A stretch of 64,000 bases of DNA from Flavobacteriaceae bacterium UBA1903 (GCA_002337605.1 DDGL01000007.1:1-64000), one strand, 5' to 3'; shown: positions 1 through 9,572, counted from the stretch's first letter. Made by a program: numbers and translations. Notes: a model not told the origin generated them from the sequence alone.

Positions 1-3000
1 ACCATTACTGGTGGAACTGTAGATGGAAACGTAGCTGCTGCTGAAGGTGGTGGACTATGGAATGGAGCTGGAATAATGACGGTAGACGCTGTACCCGTAA
101 CGAATAATATCGCTAGCGGTGCTTTAGCCGAAAACGGTGGTGGAGGAATCTACAACGATGGAGGAACCCTAGACATATTAGCTGGATCATTAATTAATAA
201 TAACCTGGCCAATGGTGCTGCAGGCTCTGGAGGTGGAATTTTATCAACCGATGGAGATGTAACTATTGCAGCTGTTAATATCTTCCAGAACAGTGCGAAT
301 CGCGCAGGTGGAGGAATTGAAGCTATCGATGGAACTCTTACCTTAAACGGTACGAACGTTGTCTTTAATGACGTTAATGGAACAGCAGGAACGGCGAACC
401 CAGGTAATGGTGGAGGAATCCACATTACCGGAACGGCAATGACCGTTATCAATGCTGGTCAGATAGGAAGTAATATAGCAGCCAATCAAGGAGGAGGACT
501 CTGGAATCAGACAGGTGCTATAATGAGTATGTTCGATACAATGGTAGACCTAAATACAGCAGTAGCTGGTTCAGGTGGTGGAGGAATCTACAACAACGGA
601 GGAAATGTAAATATTTCTAACGGAACCTTACAGAGTAATACTGCTACCGGAACATCAGGTTCTGGAGGAGGACTGTTATCAACCGATGGAGATATAAACA
701 TCATTGGTGGAATGATAGACGGAAACAGTGCTAACCGCGCAGGTGGTGGGGTAGAGATTGTTGACGGATTTTTCAGTTCAACGAATACTACCTTTATTAC
801 AAACGATGTAAATGGATTGGCCGGAACTGCTAACCCAGGAAACGGTGGAGCGCTACACGTTACAGGCGTAGCAACGCTGAATATTATAGGAGCTACTATT
901 ACAGGTAACAATGCTGCCAGTGAAGGAGGAGGACTCTGGAATCAAGCAGGTAGTACCATGACTGTTGACGGAAGTGTTTTAGACACGAACGTAGCAGCTG
1001 GAAATGACAGTACGAACGGAGGAGGAGGAATCTTCAATAACGGAGGTATCTTGAACGTCGTAAACGGAACTGTTATCAATAATAATTTTGCAACAGGAAC
1101 TGCTGGTTCAGGAGGAGGAATCCAGAATGTAGCCGGTGGAACTGTAGATGTGAATAGTTCTTCTATTACCAACAACTCTGCCGTACGTGCAGGAGGAGGG
1201 ATAGAAGATAATTCACTTGCAACTCCGGGAACCGTATCCTTAGCAAATGTAACGCTAGATGGAAATGATGCAGGAACAGCTCCAGGAAACGGAGGAGGAA
1301 TGCACATTACAGGTCCAGGTAACGCTACTATAATAAGTGGTACCGTAAATGGTAATATAGCTGCTTTAGAAGGTGGTGGACTCTGGAACGGAGCTGGAAC
1401 CATGACCGTAAATGGAACAACAATTGACGGTAATACCGCAAGTGGTGCTATGGCCAACGAAGGTGGTGGAGGAATCTTCAACGCTGAAGGAACGTTAGCG
1501 ATAATGGGTGCAACCATTAGTAACAACGTAGCCAATGGTGCTGCAGGCTCTGGAGGAGGAATCCTGAACGATATGGGTACTATGACGGTTACCGATACAG
1601 AAATTTCAGGAAACACTTCAATGAGAGCAGGTGGAGGAATTGAAGTTGCTTCAGGTGGAGGAACCAATACCCTTACCAATACAGATCTATTAAATAACAC
1701 CACAGCCGCTGCTCCAGGAAATGGAGGAGGAATGCACATTACCGGAAGTGACGACAGTACAGTAACTGGCGGAACTATAAGCGGTAACACAGCAGCCTTA
1801 GAAGGTGGTGGATTATGGAATGGTGCAGGAACAATGACTGTTGATGGAACTACTATCGATGGGAATACTGCTAGTGGTGCGATGGCCAACGAAGGTGGAG
1901 GAGGAATCTTTAACGCTGGAGGAACGCTGGATGTAAACAATGCAACAATCAGTAACAACGTAGCCGATGGTGCTGCAGGTTCCGGAGGAGGAATCCTTAA
2001 TGATGAAGGAACCCTGGTTGTAACAGGAACTACTATTTCAGGAAACACCTCTGTAAGAGCAGGTGGTGGTATTGAAGACAATAGTGTTGCTGGAAATACA
2101 ACGATCCTTACTGCTACAGACCTTATGAATAATGCAACAGCCGCTGCCCCAGGAAATGGAGGTGGACTGCACGTAACAGGTCCTGGAGACACCAACATCT
2201 TAGGTGGAACCGTAAGTGGAAACACGGCAAGCTTAGAAGGTGGTGGATTATGGAACGGAGCTGGATTAATGATGATAGAGAACACTACCATCGATGGTAA
2301 TACCGCCAGTGGCGCTATGGCCAATGAAGGTGGAGGAGGAGTCTTCAACGCTGGAGGAACTTTAGATATCACAGGAGCTACGATTAGTAATAACGTAGCC
2401 GATGGTGCTGCCGGTTCTGGTGGAGGTATCTTAAATGACGAAGGAACTGTCACTGCAACAGGAACGATCATCTCAGGAAACACCGCAGTGAGAGCTGGTG
2501 GAGGTATTGAGGATAATAGTGTAGCAGGAAATATGCTGATACTGGATAGTGTGGACTTACTGGATAATACGGCAAGTGCTGCCCCAGGAAATGGTGGTGG
2601 ACTGCATATTACTGGTCCTGGAGATAGTTCTATTACCGGAGGAACTGTAAGTGGAAACACTGCAAGCCTAGAAGGTGGTGGACTATGGAACGGAGCTGGT
2701 GTTATGGTAGTAGATGGAACAACCATCGACGCCAACACAGCAAATGGTGCAATGGCCAACGAAGGTGGTGGAGGAATCTTCAACAACGGAGGTACACTGG
2801 ACGTAAGCAATGCTACTATTACCAATAACGTAGCCGATGGTGCTGCCGGTTCTGGTGGAGGTATCCTGAACGATTCAGGAGTACTTTCAGTAACAACAAC
2901 AGTGCTATCTGGAAACACAGCAGTAAGAGCTGGTGGTGGTATAGAAGATAACAGTGTTGCAGGAAACACCCTTACCTTAGACGGTGTAGATTTCACTGGA

Positions 3001-4416
3001 AATACCGCAAGTGCTGCTCCAGGTAATGGAGGTGGATTGCATATTACGGGTATGGGAGACGCAAACATTACGGGTGGAACGGCAACTGGAAACATAGCCG
3101 CTGCCGAAGGTGGTGCTCTGTGGAACAGTCTGGGTGTGATGACCGTAGATGGTATGACCATCGATGGAAATGAAGCTCAGGGAGCAGATGCCGATACTGG
3201 TGGAGGAGGAATCTTCAACAATGGAGGTACTTTAAACATTATTAACACAACAACTATTACCAACAACCTTGCAACTGGAGCCAGTGGTTCTGGTGGAGGC
3301 TTGTTAAGTGTAGATGGAGATGTTACGATAACCGGAATTACATTCGATGGAAACGCTGCCAACAGAGCAGGAGGAGCTATTGAATTGATAGAAGGTACCC
3401 TAACAATTGATACTTCCTTATTAGTAAATAACGATGTGAACGGAACTGCAGGAACTGCGGCTCCAGGAAATGGTGGGGCACTACACGTAAGTGGAAATGC
3501 TGCAACTATTGATATTACTGAAAGTACCATAGACGGGAACAGCGCTGCCAACGAAGGTGGAGGCTTGTGGAACCAGGACGGTTCAACAATGAATGTTCTT
3601 ACGTCTACAGTATCTGGAAATAGTGCTGCTGAAGGTGGAGGAATCTACAACAATACTGGTGCTATCACTACCGTAACAAGAAGTACCGTTTCAGGAAATG
3701 ATGCTACCGCAAATGGTGGTGGTCTTGCCAACGATGGTGCAAGCTTAGATCTGAACGCTGTAACAGTTGCCAATAACACAGCTACTGGAACAGGAGGAGG
3801 AATCCAGAGTAACACCTCAACTAGTTTGAAAAATACGCTGGTAGCTACCAACACTGCAGGTTCAGGAATAGACGTGAGTGGTACATTTACTTCTAACGAT
3901 TATAACCTGATTGGTACGGACGACGAAGGCGCGTTCCCGGAACAAGCCAACGATATAGAAGAAGCAGACGCAATGCTAGGGCCACTACAAGACAACGGTG
4001 GAACTACAGAGACACACGAATTGTTAGTTGGATCACTGGCTTATAATGCTGGAGACCCTGCAGACGCATTCGATGACCAGATCGGACAAGCTGTTTTTGC
4101 TGGGATTCGTGACATTGGAGCTTTTGAAGCACAGGATGAGTTACTGTTAATTGAAGATATAACAACCAACGGAAGTGGTATTGTAGTATACCCGAACCCA
4201 TCACAGGGAACGGCAAACATCGACATCCCACAGACGTTTGGAACAGATATCCGTGTAACGGTGATCGAGTTAGGTTCTGGAAAAATTGTAAAAGATTTTA
4301 CAGCAGGAGCTGGAAACAATCAAGTACAATTTAATGGAATGGCCAATGGTATTTACATTATACAAGTAGTATCTGAAACAACAAGCTCAACCCACAGGTT
4401 GATCTTAGCGAAGTAA
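1..4416 (+). CDS. T9SS-exported beta-helix repeat protein, 5' partial
   Basis: The frame is open from the first base, so the N-terminus lies outside the window; 1471 residues are visible. The body is Gly/Asn/Thr-rich with endlessly varied GGGI, GGGLWN, ISNN and SGNTA strands, the pattern of a right-handed parallel beta-helix (pectin-lyase/polymorphic outer membrane protein fold). From about residue 1270 it turns into a non-repetitive segment ending in a DIGAFE motif, which resembles the choice-of-anchor Q domain. The last 80 residues carry the VVYPNPSQG start and final Leu-Ala-Lys of a T9SS type A sorting domain. The protein is therefore probably exported through the outer membrane and anchored or released at the surface. 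An adhesin or matrix role is inference. A strong terminator follows 20 bp after the stop codon. Confidence 0.9.
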   Translation, partial: TITGGTVDGNVAAAEGGGLWNGAGIMTVDAVPVTNNIASGALAENGGGGIYNDGGTLDILAGSLINNNLANGAAGSGGGILSTDGDVTIAAVNIFQNSANRAGGGIEAIDGTLTLNGTNVVFNDVNGTAGTANPGNGGGIHITGTAMTVINAGQIGSNIAANQGGGLWNQTGAIMSMFDTMVDLNTAVAGSGGGGIYNNGGNVNISNGTLQSNTATGTSGSGGGLLSTDGDINIIGGMIDGNSANRAGGGVEIVDGFFSSTNTTFITNDVNGLAGTANPGNGGALHVTGVATLNIIGATITGNNAASEGGGLWNQAGSTMTVDGSVLDTNVAAGNDSTNGGGGIFNNGGILNVVNGTVINNNFATGTAGSGGGIQNVAGGTVDVNSSSITNNSAVRAGGGIEDNSLATPGTVSLANVTLDGNDAGTAPGNGGGMHITGPGNATIISGTVNGNIAALEGGGLWNGAGTMTVNGTTIDGNTASGAMANEGGGGIFNAEGTLAIMGATISNNVANGAAGSGGGILNDMGTMTVTDTEISGNTSMRAGGGIEVASGGGTNTLTNTDLLNNTTAAAPGNGGGMHITGSDDSTVTGGTISGNTAALEGGGLWNGAGTMTVDGTTIDGNTASGAMANEGGGGIFNAGGTLDVNNATISNNVADGAAGSGGGILNDEGTLVVTGTTISGNTSVRAGGGIEDNSVAGNTTILTATDLMNNATAAAPGNGGGLHVTGPGDTNILGGTVSGNTASLEGGGLWNGAGLMMIENTTIDGNTASGAMANEGGGGVFNAGGTLDITGATISNNVADGAAGSGGGILNDEGTVTATGTIISGNTAVRAGGGIEDNSVAGNMLILDSVDLLDNTASAAPGNGGGLHITGPGDSSITGGTVSGNTASLEGGGLWNGAGVMVVDGTTIDANTANGAMANEGGGGIFNNGGTLDVSNATITNNVADGAAGSGGGILNDSGVLSVTTTVLSGNTAVRAGGGIEDNSVAGNTLTLDGVDFTGNTASAAPGNGGGLHITGMGDANITGGTATGNIAAAEGGALWNSLGVMTVDGMTIDGNEAQGADADTGGGGIFNNGGTLNIINTTTITNNLATGASGSGGGLLSVDGDVTITGITFDGNAANRAGGAIELIEGTLTIDTSLLVNNDVNGTAGTAAPGNGGALHVSGNAATIDITESTIDGNSAANEGGGLWNQDGSTMNVLTSTVSGNSAAEGGGIYNNTGAITTVTRSTVSGNDATANGGGLANDGASLDLNAVTVANNTATGTGGGIQSNTSTSLKNTLVATNTAGSGIDVSGTFTSNDYNLIGTDDEGAFPEQANDIEEADAMLGPLQDNGGTTETHELLVGSLAYNAGDPADAFDDQIGQAVFAGIRDIGAFEAQDELLLIEDITTNGSGIVVYPNPSQGTANIDIPQTFGTDIRVTVIELGSGKIVKDFTAGAGNNQVQFNGMANGIYIIQVVSETTSSTHRLILAK
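1453..3189. repeat. Tandem 432-435 bp coding repeats of the beta-helix protein
   Basis: The codons for ANEGGGG recur at 1453, 1885, 2320 and 2755, giving units of 432, 435 and 435 bp (144-145 residues). Each unit has the order GGGGIFN, ISNNVADGAAGSGGGILND, SGNT.(V/M)RAGGGIE, APGNGGG, EGGGLWNGAG, TIDGNTASGA. Units are close at the DNA level but carry many silent changes. More divergent units flank them on both sides. Confidence 0.85.
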
Positions 4417-4436
4417 GCTTAGCTACATAAAAAGTG

Positions 4437-4468
4437 AAAGCCCCTCTGGTAGTTGAGGGGCTTTTTTT
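4437..4468 (+). terminator. Rho-independent terminator of the beta-helix gene
   Basis: The arms AAAGCCCCTC (4437-4446) and GAGGGGCTTT (4455-4464) form a perfect 10-bp stem with an 8-nt loop, followed by a T run. Confidence 0.92.
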
Positions 4469-4507
4469 ATGGGACCTGGTAAGGAAAGATGTTGGGGTGC
4501 TTTTTTA

Positions 4508-4515
4508 TATCTTTA
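4508..4515 (+). promoter_or_regulatory. Possible -7 box TATCTTTA upstream of the AT-rich orphan
   Basis: One mismatch to the Bacteroidetes TAnnTTTG element. It is about 104 bp upstream of the 4619 start and just after the preceding terminator. No clear -33 TTG was seen. Confidence 0.3.
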
Positions 4516-4618
4516 CGGAATACTCAAGGCCTAACTATTTGGATATTATGAGTATAGTATGGGGTATTCAGTATAACAGTCATTATATTACGAGTTGTAA
4601 ATTATTTAAAAAAACAAA

Positions 4619-5638
4619 ATGAAATTAAAAATTCTACTTTTACTATTAATAACATTTCAAGGCTATTCTCAAGTTTCTGTTGGTCCAAGACATATAGGAA
4701 AATCTAAAGATTTTAAAGGAGGCGTAATCGAAAAATTTAAAAAAACAGAAACAATATTTTTATTATCGAATATATATGATAAAGAGGAATATGAAAAAAT
4801 ACTAAACGACTCTTGGAATGTAACTTCATTTAAAATTGTAGACTTAGAAGGTTTTAATATTGAAAATTACTTAAGTAATAAATATTCTATTGCCCAACTA
4901 GGTGGGTTCAAAAGAATTAAACAAATGAAATCTGGAACTAGCACGTCTTTATTTACTTATATTGATTTCAAAGTATATGACAGTGAGAAAATATTTGAAA
5001 AACTTGATAAACTATCTCCAGAAAGAAGGAAGAAAAAGAGAGAAAGTATAATAAATGATAATTCATCAAACATTGCACGCTTTTATATTTTTCCAAAAGA
5101 TGATTTTATTAATACTTCTTTATCTAAAAAAATGAGTGAAATTGTTAATTCATTATATACAGATGACGTCTTTTTTAATTACAAACTTGGTTTTTTAAAA
5201 AATTATTTTCAAAAAATAAATAATCTTATTAAAAACGAAGAAATTTACTGGATGTATGAAGATGATTACTTGCCTGATTTAAAAAAATTAGCTACCCATA
5301 AACTTTATATTCCTTCCTATATGAACATTAAGTTTAATGGGTGGACTGGACAGGACAGCGAAGCAGATGATAACAATATTGATGATATTTTTAAGAAATA
5401 TGAATATCAATATGAAATAATATCAGATGATGATTTGAATAACAGAATTTTAGATAATCAAGAATTGTATTATTTGAGATATGTTAGAATGAATGCAGAA
5501 AGATTTTTACAAGTAGTAAATTCAAAAACTGGAGAAATTATATATAGAAATTATATTACTGGCCTTTCTTATAAAATCAAATCAAAACATATCAAAGATC
5601 TAAATGGTGATATAAAAAAAGCCTTAAAGGGAAAATAA
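4619..5638 (+). CDS. AT-rich orphan exported protein of unknown function
   Basis: I do not recognise this 339-residue protein. It begins with a clear signal peptide (MKLKILLLLLITFQGYS, cleavage about residue 18). The mature part is Lys/Asn/Ile/Tyr-rich, with a Lys/Arg stretch near residues 138-143 and an acidic patch near 245-275. No lipobox, catalytic motif or sorting domain is visible. Base composition is clearly more AT-rich than its neighbours, with long A/T runs and AT-ending codons, which suggests recent acquisition. It stands alone between the strong terminator at 4437 and a GC-rich hairpin at 5746. A 62-codon frame at 4434-4622 overlaps its start but runs through the terminator and is probably not a gene. 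Confidence 0.8.
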   Translation: MKLKILLLLLITFQGYSQVSVGPRHIGKSKDFKGGVIEKFKKTETIFLLSNIYDKEEYEKILNDSWNVTSFKIVDLEGFNIENYLSNKYSIAQLGGFKRIKQMKSGTSTSLFTYIDFKVYDSEKIFEKLDKLSPERRKKKRESIINDNSSNIARFYIFPKDDFINTSLSKKMSEIVNSLYTDDVFFNYKLGFLKNYFQKINNLIKNEEIYWMYEDDYLPDLKKLATHKLYIPSYMNIKFNGWTGQDSEADDNNIDDIFKKYEYQYEIISDDDLNNRILDNQELYYLRYVRMNAERFLQVVNSKTGEIIYRNYITGLSYKIKSKHIKDLNGDIKKALKGK

Positions 5639-5864
5639 ACAATTTACAAAAACGACATACTACAGCGGTCACATTCGCTATACTTAAATTCTCTAACTTT
5701 ATAAAAAAAATGGTACAGCTGATACATACGTAGTGGCGGCACCAGTGTCTTCCGCTCGCATAAAAGCGCGTCGGAGACAGGCGGCTGATTTGCACCTTAC
5801 GCTTTCAACGCTAAAAACCCGCCATATAATATGCAAACCCGCACAATCTTAAGCAATATATTAC
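5639..5864. other. Intergenic region with GC-rich imperfect hairpin
   Basis: This 226-bp gap is more GC-rich than the orphan gene before it. TGTCT (5746-5750) and AGACA (5775-5779) anchor an imperfect stem with CCG/CGG pairing and an ATAAAA loop. It is not followed by a T run, so it is not a classical terminator. It resembles a dispersed repeat or a cassette boundary. I see no gene in it. Confidence 0.5.
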
Positions 5865-6512
5865 ATGAAAATTCTTAAAAATATAGCTAAATGGATGTTG
5901 TGTATACTGTCAATTCCTGTATTCTATATCCTTATCTCTTTACTATTAACGACCGTAACTGTGAATAGCAAAGATCCTACTGGTACTACAAATAAGGCTG
6001 TGTTTTTGAGTACTAATGGCGTTCATTTAGAAATTGTCATGCCAGTAAAAAACATTGATTCAAGTGTGTTGAAAGACCTAAAACACTACAAGGGTGATGC
6101 GTATTTATCCTTCGGATGGGGAGAAGAAAACTTCTACCTGAATACCCCAACCTGGGGAGATCTAACAGCCAAAAATGCGGTTACTGCACTCTTCTTACAA
6201 AGTGCTACGTTAGTCCATGTAACCCGGTATCAAACAAAACAACAAGATTGGGTTGAAGTCCAGGTTACTGAAGAAGAATTAAACAAACTAAATTCCTATC
6301 TGAAAGAAGCTTTTCGCCTGGATGAGACGGGAGCTAAAATCCATCTGGAAAATGCAGGCTACACCTCAAGCGACGATTTTTACAAATCCAATGGAAACTA
6401 TTCTTGTTTTAAAACGTGCAACTCCTGGGTAAACACTGCTTTTAAAACCAGCGGCTTAAAAGCCTGCTACTGGACTCCTTTCGATTTTGGATTGCTGGAT
6501 AAATATGAATGA
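5865..6512 (+). CDS. DUF2459 (TIGR02117-like) membrane-anchored protein
   Basis: A 215-residue protein with an N-terminal membrane segment (residues 10-33) and a C-terminal domain outside the cytoplasm. Family motifs are in order: STNGVHLEIVMP (about 49-60), LSFGWGEENFYLNTPTWGDL (about 81-100), ALFLQSATLVHVTRY, and NYSCFKTCNSWVN (about 184-196). DUF2459 proteins were first noted near urease genes but have no proven activity. The conserved His in NGVH and the Cys in TCNSW are spaced as they could be in a papain/NlpC-like thiol fold; that is inference. No urease genes are nearby. Confidence 0.85.
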   Translation: MKILKNIAKWMLCILSIPVFYILISLLLTTVTVNSKDPTGTTNKAVFLSTNGVHLEIVMPVKNIDSSVLKDLKHYKGDAYLSFGWGEENFYLNTPTWGDLTAKNAVTALFLQSATLVHVTRYQTKQQDWVEVQVTEEELNKLNSYLKEAFRLDETGAKIHLENAGYTSSDDFYKSNGNYSCFKTCNSWVNTAFKTSGLKACYWTPFDFGLLDKYE

Positions 6513-6587
6513 GTAGGGGTGCCAATAAAACGAAGAGGTTTCAAATAGAAGCGATACCCTACAGGCGTTAAATACAGTAAATTTCAG

Positions 6588-6595
6588 TACCTTAG
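6588..6595 (+). promoter_or_regulatory. Possible -7 box TACCTTAG
   Basis: One mismatch to TAnnTTTG. It lies 16 bp before the ATG at 6611, so the leader would be very short. Weak support. Confidence 0.25.
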
Positions 6596-6610
6596 TTTAA
6601 ACCATCGACC

Positions 6611-7468
6611 ATGAAAACAACAATGCTAGTGCTATTCGTACTCCTTCTTTCACTTGCAAGCTGTAAGACTGAACTAAAAGAAACTAAAAAAGAGTATGAA
6701 CTCATACTGGAAGACGGGATTATGGTCGAAAAGTTCGATTCTACAAACGTGAATCAAAATCGGTTTACAGAGAACAACACTACGTTTACGGAAGGCGCCG
6801 CATTTACCTATACTTTTGAACACCTAACATCAACCCAGGATACAGTATACTTTACCTGGCTTGAAGATACAAATGACTATCGATTTGCTTGGAAATTTGT
6901 ACCTGTAGACTCCCTGGATGAAAATACGATCAAACAAGTAAAAATAACCGTTAAACCAGGTCTAGAACCTATGATTACCCATATTCCAGATTATAACCAA
7001 ACCATCATTCAGTATGACTATCTCACTGAAACCGGAAAAGCGCCTTTCGTAGGCTCTTCGGGAGTGATTGAGAATGAAGCCAATATCTGGATGCATCCAC
7101 CGCGGGATAAGTATTTTCGGATTTTAGAGCTGAATCCTTTTCCATTTATAAAAGCACCTTATGAAATTGGAACTACATGGGATTGGACGCTTACGATAGG
7201 CAGTGGTTGGGCAGACGAACGTTGGCACGTCTGGGAAGGACAAATAGAAAACCAATATGTTTATACAATAACCGAAAAAAAGAAAATTAAAACGGGAGTT
7301 GGCCAACTGGAGTGCTTTGTTATTGAGTCTGTTGCAACCAGCAGGATTGGACAGACCAAACTAATTTCCTTTTTCCATCCTGAGTACGGATTTGTAAGAC
7401 TGGAGTATACCAACATAGATGGTAGTAAAACAAATCTGGAGCTTTCAGAATATGCTACCGTTCAATAA
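6611..7468 (+). CDS. Lipoprotein of unknown function
   Basis: A 285-residue protein with a lipoprotein signal peptide (MKTTMLVLFVLLLSLASC, Cys at 18). The mature part is rich in aromatic residues and beta-strand-like stretches (HIPDYNQTIIQYDY, WHVWEGQIENQY) and ends with repeated Tyr/Phe strands, consistent with a beta-sandwich or LolA-like fold. No catalytic motif is visible and I do not recognise the family. It probably sits in the inner leaflet of the outer membrane. The next gene begins 87 bp downstream, also as a lipoprotein. Confidence 0.82.
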   Translation: MKTTMLVLFVLLLSLASCKTELKETKKEYELILEDGIMVEKFDSTNVNQNRFTENNTTFTEGAAFTYTFEHLTSTQDTVYFTWLEDTNDYRFAWKFVPVDSLDENTIKQVKITVKPGLEPMITHIPDYNQTIIQYDYLTETGKAPFVGSSGVIENEANIWMHPPRDKYFRILELNPFPFIKAPYEIGTTWDWTLTIGSGWADERWHVWEGQIENQYVYTITEKKKIKTGVGQLECFVIESVATSRIGQTKLISFFHPEYGFVRLEYTNIDGSKTNLELSEYATVQ

Positions 7469-7555
7469 AGTTTTAAAATATAAAAAAGGTAATCTTATAC
7501 AATCTCCAAAATTAAAAGCGTTTTTTTATTTTAAACAGTATATTTAAAACTTAAT

Positions 7556-7903
7556 ATGAAAATCAGCTATCTTTTGAAACGACTGTCTATACTGTTCTTT
7601 ACACTGGCCTTATTCTTTGCAGGACTTTCTTCATGTAAAAGCAATCAGCCTGAACCCCTCGAAAAAGAAGTTTCAATATTGGTGCAGCTATATGAAGATA
7701 CTGCTGTACAAGCGTTAGAAGATACCTTTGTGGATTACACACTTACGAAAGAAAAAGTAGTGAGTCGCCCTACAAAAATCTATCTGTTTACCTTCAACTC
7801 AAAAAAAATTACTGATGTTGAGCTTATAAAGCTACTCAAAGAATCAAGTTTAGTTAAGGAAGCACAGCAAAATCGAACCGTTCAAATAAGAAATGATGAA
7901 TAA
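7556..7903 (+). CDS. Small lipoprotein resembling the neighbouring subtilase propeptide
   Basis: A 115-residue protein with signal peptide and lipobox (LSSC, Cys about 27). The mature 88 residues resemble the prodomain of the next gene: VSRPTKIYLFTF and LVKEAQQNRTVQIR here correspond to VSKPMNIWLLTL and VLVAQKNHKISTR there, at the same spacing. Subtilase propeptides (I9/fervidolysin-like fold) act as folding chaperones and inhibitors. A free-standing membrane-tethered copy could inhibit the protease inside the cell envelope or help it fold. It overlaps the protease gene, which suggests translational coupling. Function is inferred from this similarity and position. Confidence 0.75.
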   Translation: MKISYLLKRLSILFFTLALFFAGLSSCKSNQPEPLEKEVSILVQLYEDTAVQALEDTFVDYTLTKEKVVSRPTKIYLFTFNSKKITDVELIKLLKESSLVKEAQQNRTVQIRNDE

Positions 7904-9524
7904 AATGAAAAAAATTCTACTAGTATCCGCACTATTGTTCACTGTATTGTTGAGTAAAGCACAGGAAGCCGAGTATGTTCCTAATGAGGTCTTAGTTCAA
8001 TTACGAAATCAGACTACCGCCATAGACCTTATGGAGGAAATAACCGATTTTTCTATTCAGGAATTGAAACTTGTATCCAAACCAATGAATATCTGGTTAT
8101 TAACACTCGCACCTACTATGACCGAAAATTTGGCTATAGATATATTGTATCAAAATGAAAATGTCTTGGTGGCTCAAAAAAATCATAAAATTAGTACCCG
8201 GGTCACAGAACCAGACGACCCATTTTTTGATGATCAATGGCAGTACAAACAAGAGAGTGACGGAGATATTGATGCCGATGAAGCTTGGGATATTACAACC
8301 GGCGGAACCACAATGAATGGCGATGTAATTGTAGCCGCCGCACTAGATGATGGTATTGATTTAAACCACGATGACTTCGAAGACAATCTATGGACCAATG
8401 AAAGTGAAATTCCAGATAATGGAATTGACGATGATACTAATAACTATATAGACGATTACAGAGGATGGAGTATTGTAAGTAATAGTGATAATATTTCTGG
8501 AGGAGGTCATGGAACGCCCGTTGCTGGGATTATTGGTGCAAAAGGAAATAATGGTATTGGTGTTGCAGGTGTTAACTGGGATGTAAAAGTGATGGTCATT
8601 AAAAACAATTTTAATACCAATGAAGCACAAGTAATTGAGGCTTATAGTTACGCATTGGAAGCCCGAATGTTGTATAACGCAACTAATGGAGCTGAAGGAG
8701 CCTTTGTTGTATCTACCAATGCTTCGTGGGGAGTAGACTTTGGCGATCCAGCTGACGCACCTCTATGGTGTGGTTTATATGATACCCTGGGAGAAAACGG
8801 AATATTGAGTTGTGGAGCTACTATTAATGGTAATTTTAATGTGGATGTAGTGGGGGATCTTCCAACTGCTTGTCCTAGTGAATATCTAATCACCGTTACC
8901 AATATGGATATAACCGATATGAAGGTAACAAATGCAGGATACGGCCTAGAAACTATAGATTTAGGTGCTCATGGTGCTGGTGCATATACAACAGCATTGG
9001 GTAATAGTTATGGAGGTTTTGGTGGCACTTCTGGAGCAACTCCGCACGTAACGGGTGCTATAGCTTTGTTATATTCAGCACCATGCCAAAGTTTTGCAGA
9101 TTTAGCGATTTCAGATCCTGCGCAAGCAGCGAAAGATGTTAGAGATTATATTTTTGCAGGTGTGGACCCAAACCCTTCTCTTGAAGGTATTACTACCACC
9201 GGAGGAAGACTAAATTTAAACAATGCATTACAAGAACTTATGGTTGGAGCAGGTTGCGAAGTTTTAGCTGTAGAGGAGTTTGACACCTTGAATGTAGCTA
9301 TGTTTCCAAACCCTATAAATGATAGACTTACTATAATTCATAAAAATCAAAATGTTTTAGCAGAAGTTTCTGTGTATGGTTTAGATGGAAGGTTGGTTCA
9401 AGAATTAACTACTATAGAAGGGAATACTATACCTCTTTCAGCTCTGGTATCAGGCACTTATTTAATACGGGCCACTTTTAATGGGGATACTACAGTGTAT
9501 ACAAAACTGATTGTGAAGGAATAA
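7893..9524 (+). CDS. Subtilisin-like (S8) serine protease with T9SS sorting domain
   Basis: Up to 543 residues. The ATG at 7905 (MKKILLV) gives the best signal peptide; 7893 and 7896 are upstream alternatives overlapping the preceding gene. Order (numbered from 7893): signal peptide to about 24, prodomain 27-105, S8 catalytic domain about 110-460, T9SS type A domain about 465-543 (VAMFPNPINDRL). The catalytic triad is visible as Asp152 in ALDDGID, His206 in GGGHGTPVAG and Ser380 in GGTSGATPH; the oxyanion Asn276 sits in NASWG. All key residues are intact, so it should be an active exported protease. Cysteines in CGLY, LSCGA and PTACPS may form disulfides. Confidence 0.93.
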   Translation: MMNKMKKILLVSALLFTVLLSKAQEAEYVPNEVLVQLRNQTTAIDLMEEITDFSIQELKLVSKPMNIWLLTLAPTMTENLAIDILYQNENVLVAQKNHKISTRVTEPDDPFFDDQWQYKQESDGDIDADEAWDITTGGTTMNGDVIVAAALDDGIDLNHDDFEDNLWTNESEIPDNGIDDDTNNYIDDYRGWSIVSNSDNISGGGHGTPVAGIIGAKGNNGIGVAGVNWDVKVMVIKNNFNTNEAQVIEAYSYALEARMLYNATNGAEGAFVVSTNASWGVDFGDPADAPLWCGLYDTLGENGILSCGATINGNFNVDVVGDLPTACPSEYLITVTNMDITDMKVTNAGYGLETIDLGAHGAGAYTTALGNSYGGFGGTSGATPHVTGAIALLYSAPCQSFADLAISDPAQAAKDVRDYIFAGVDPNPSLEGITTTGGRLNLNNALQELMVGAGCEVLAVEEFDTLNVAMFPNPINDRLTIIHKNQNVLAEVSVYGLDGRLVQELTTIEGNTIPLSALVSGTYLIRATFNGDTTVYTKLIVKE

Positions 9525-9572
9525 TTTTAGTATCTACAAGGAACACGTTTAATTCGTATAAAACCTTTAAAT

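Noticed and set aside
942..3161. 739-codon open frame on the minus strand of the beta-helix gene
   Set aside because: It is a Pro/Pro-rich shadow of the Gly-rich coding strand (GGA/GGT codons read as TCC/ACC); it repeats with the same period and has no signal or ribosome site.
4434..4622. 62-codon frame before the AT-rich orphan
   Set aside because: It runs through the terminator hairpin at 4437-4468 and overlaps the next start.
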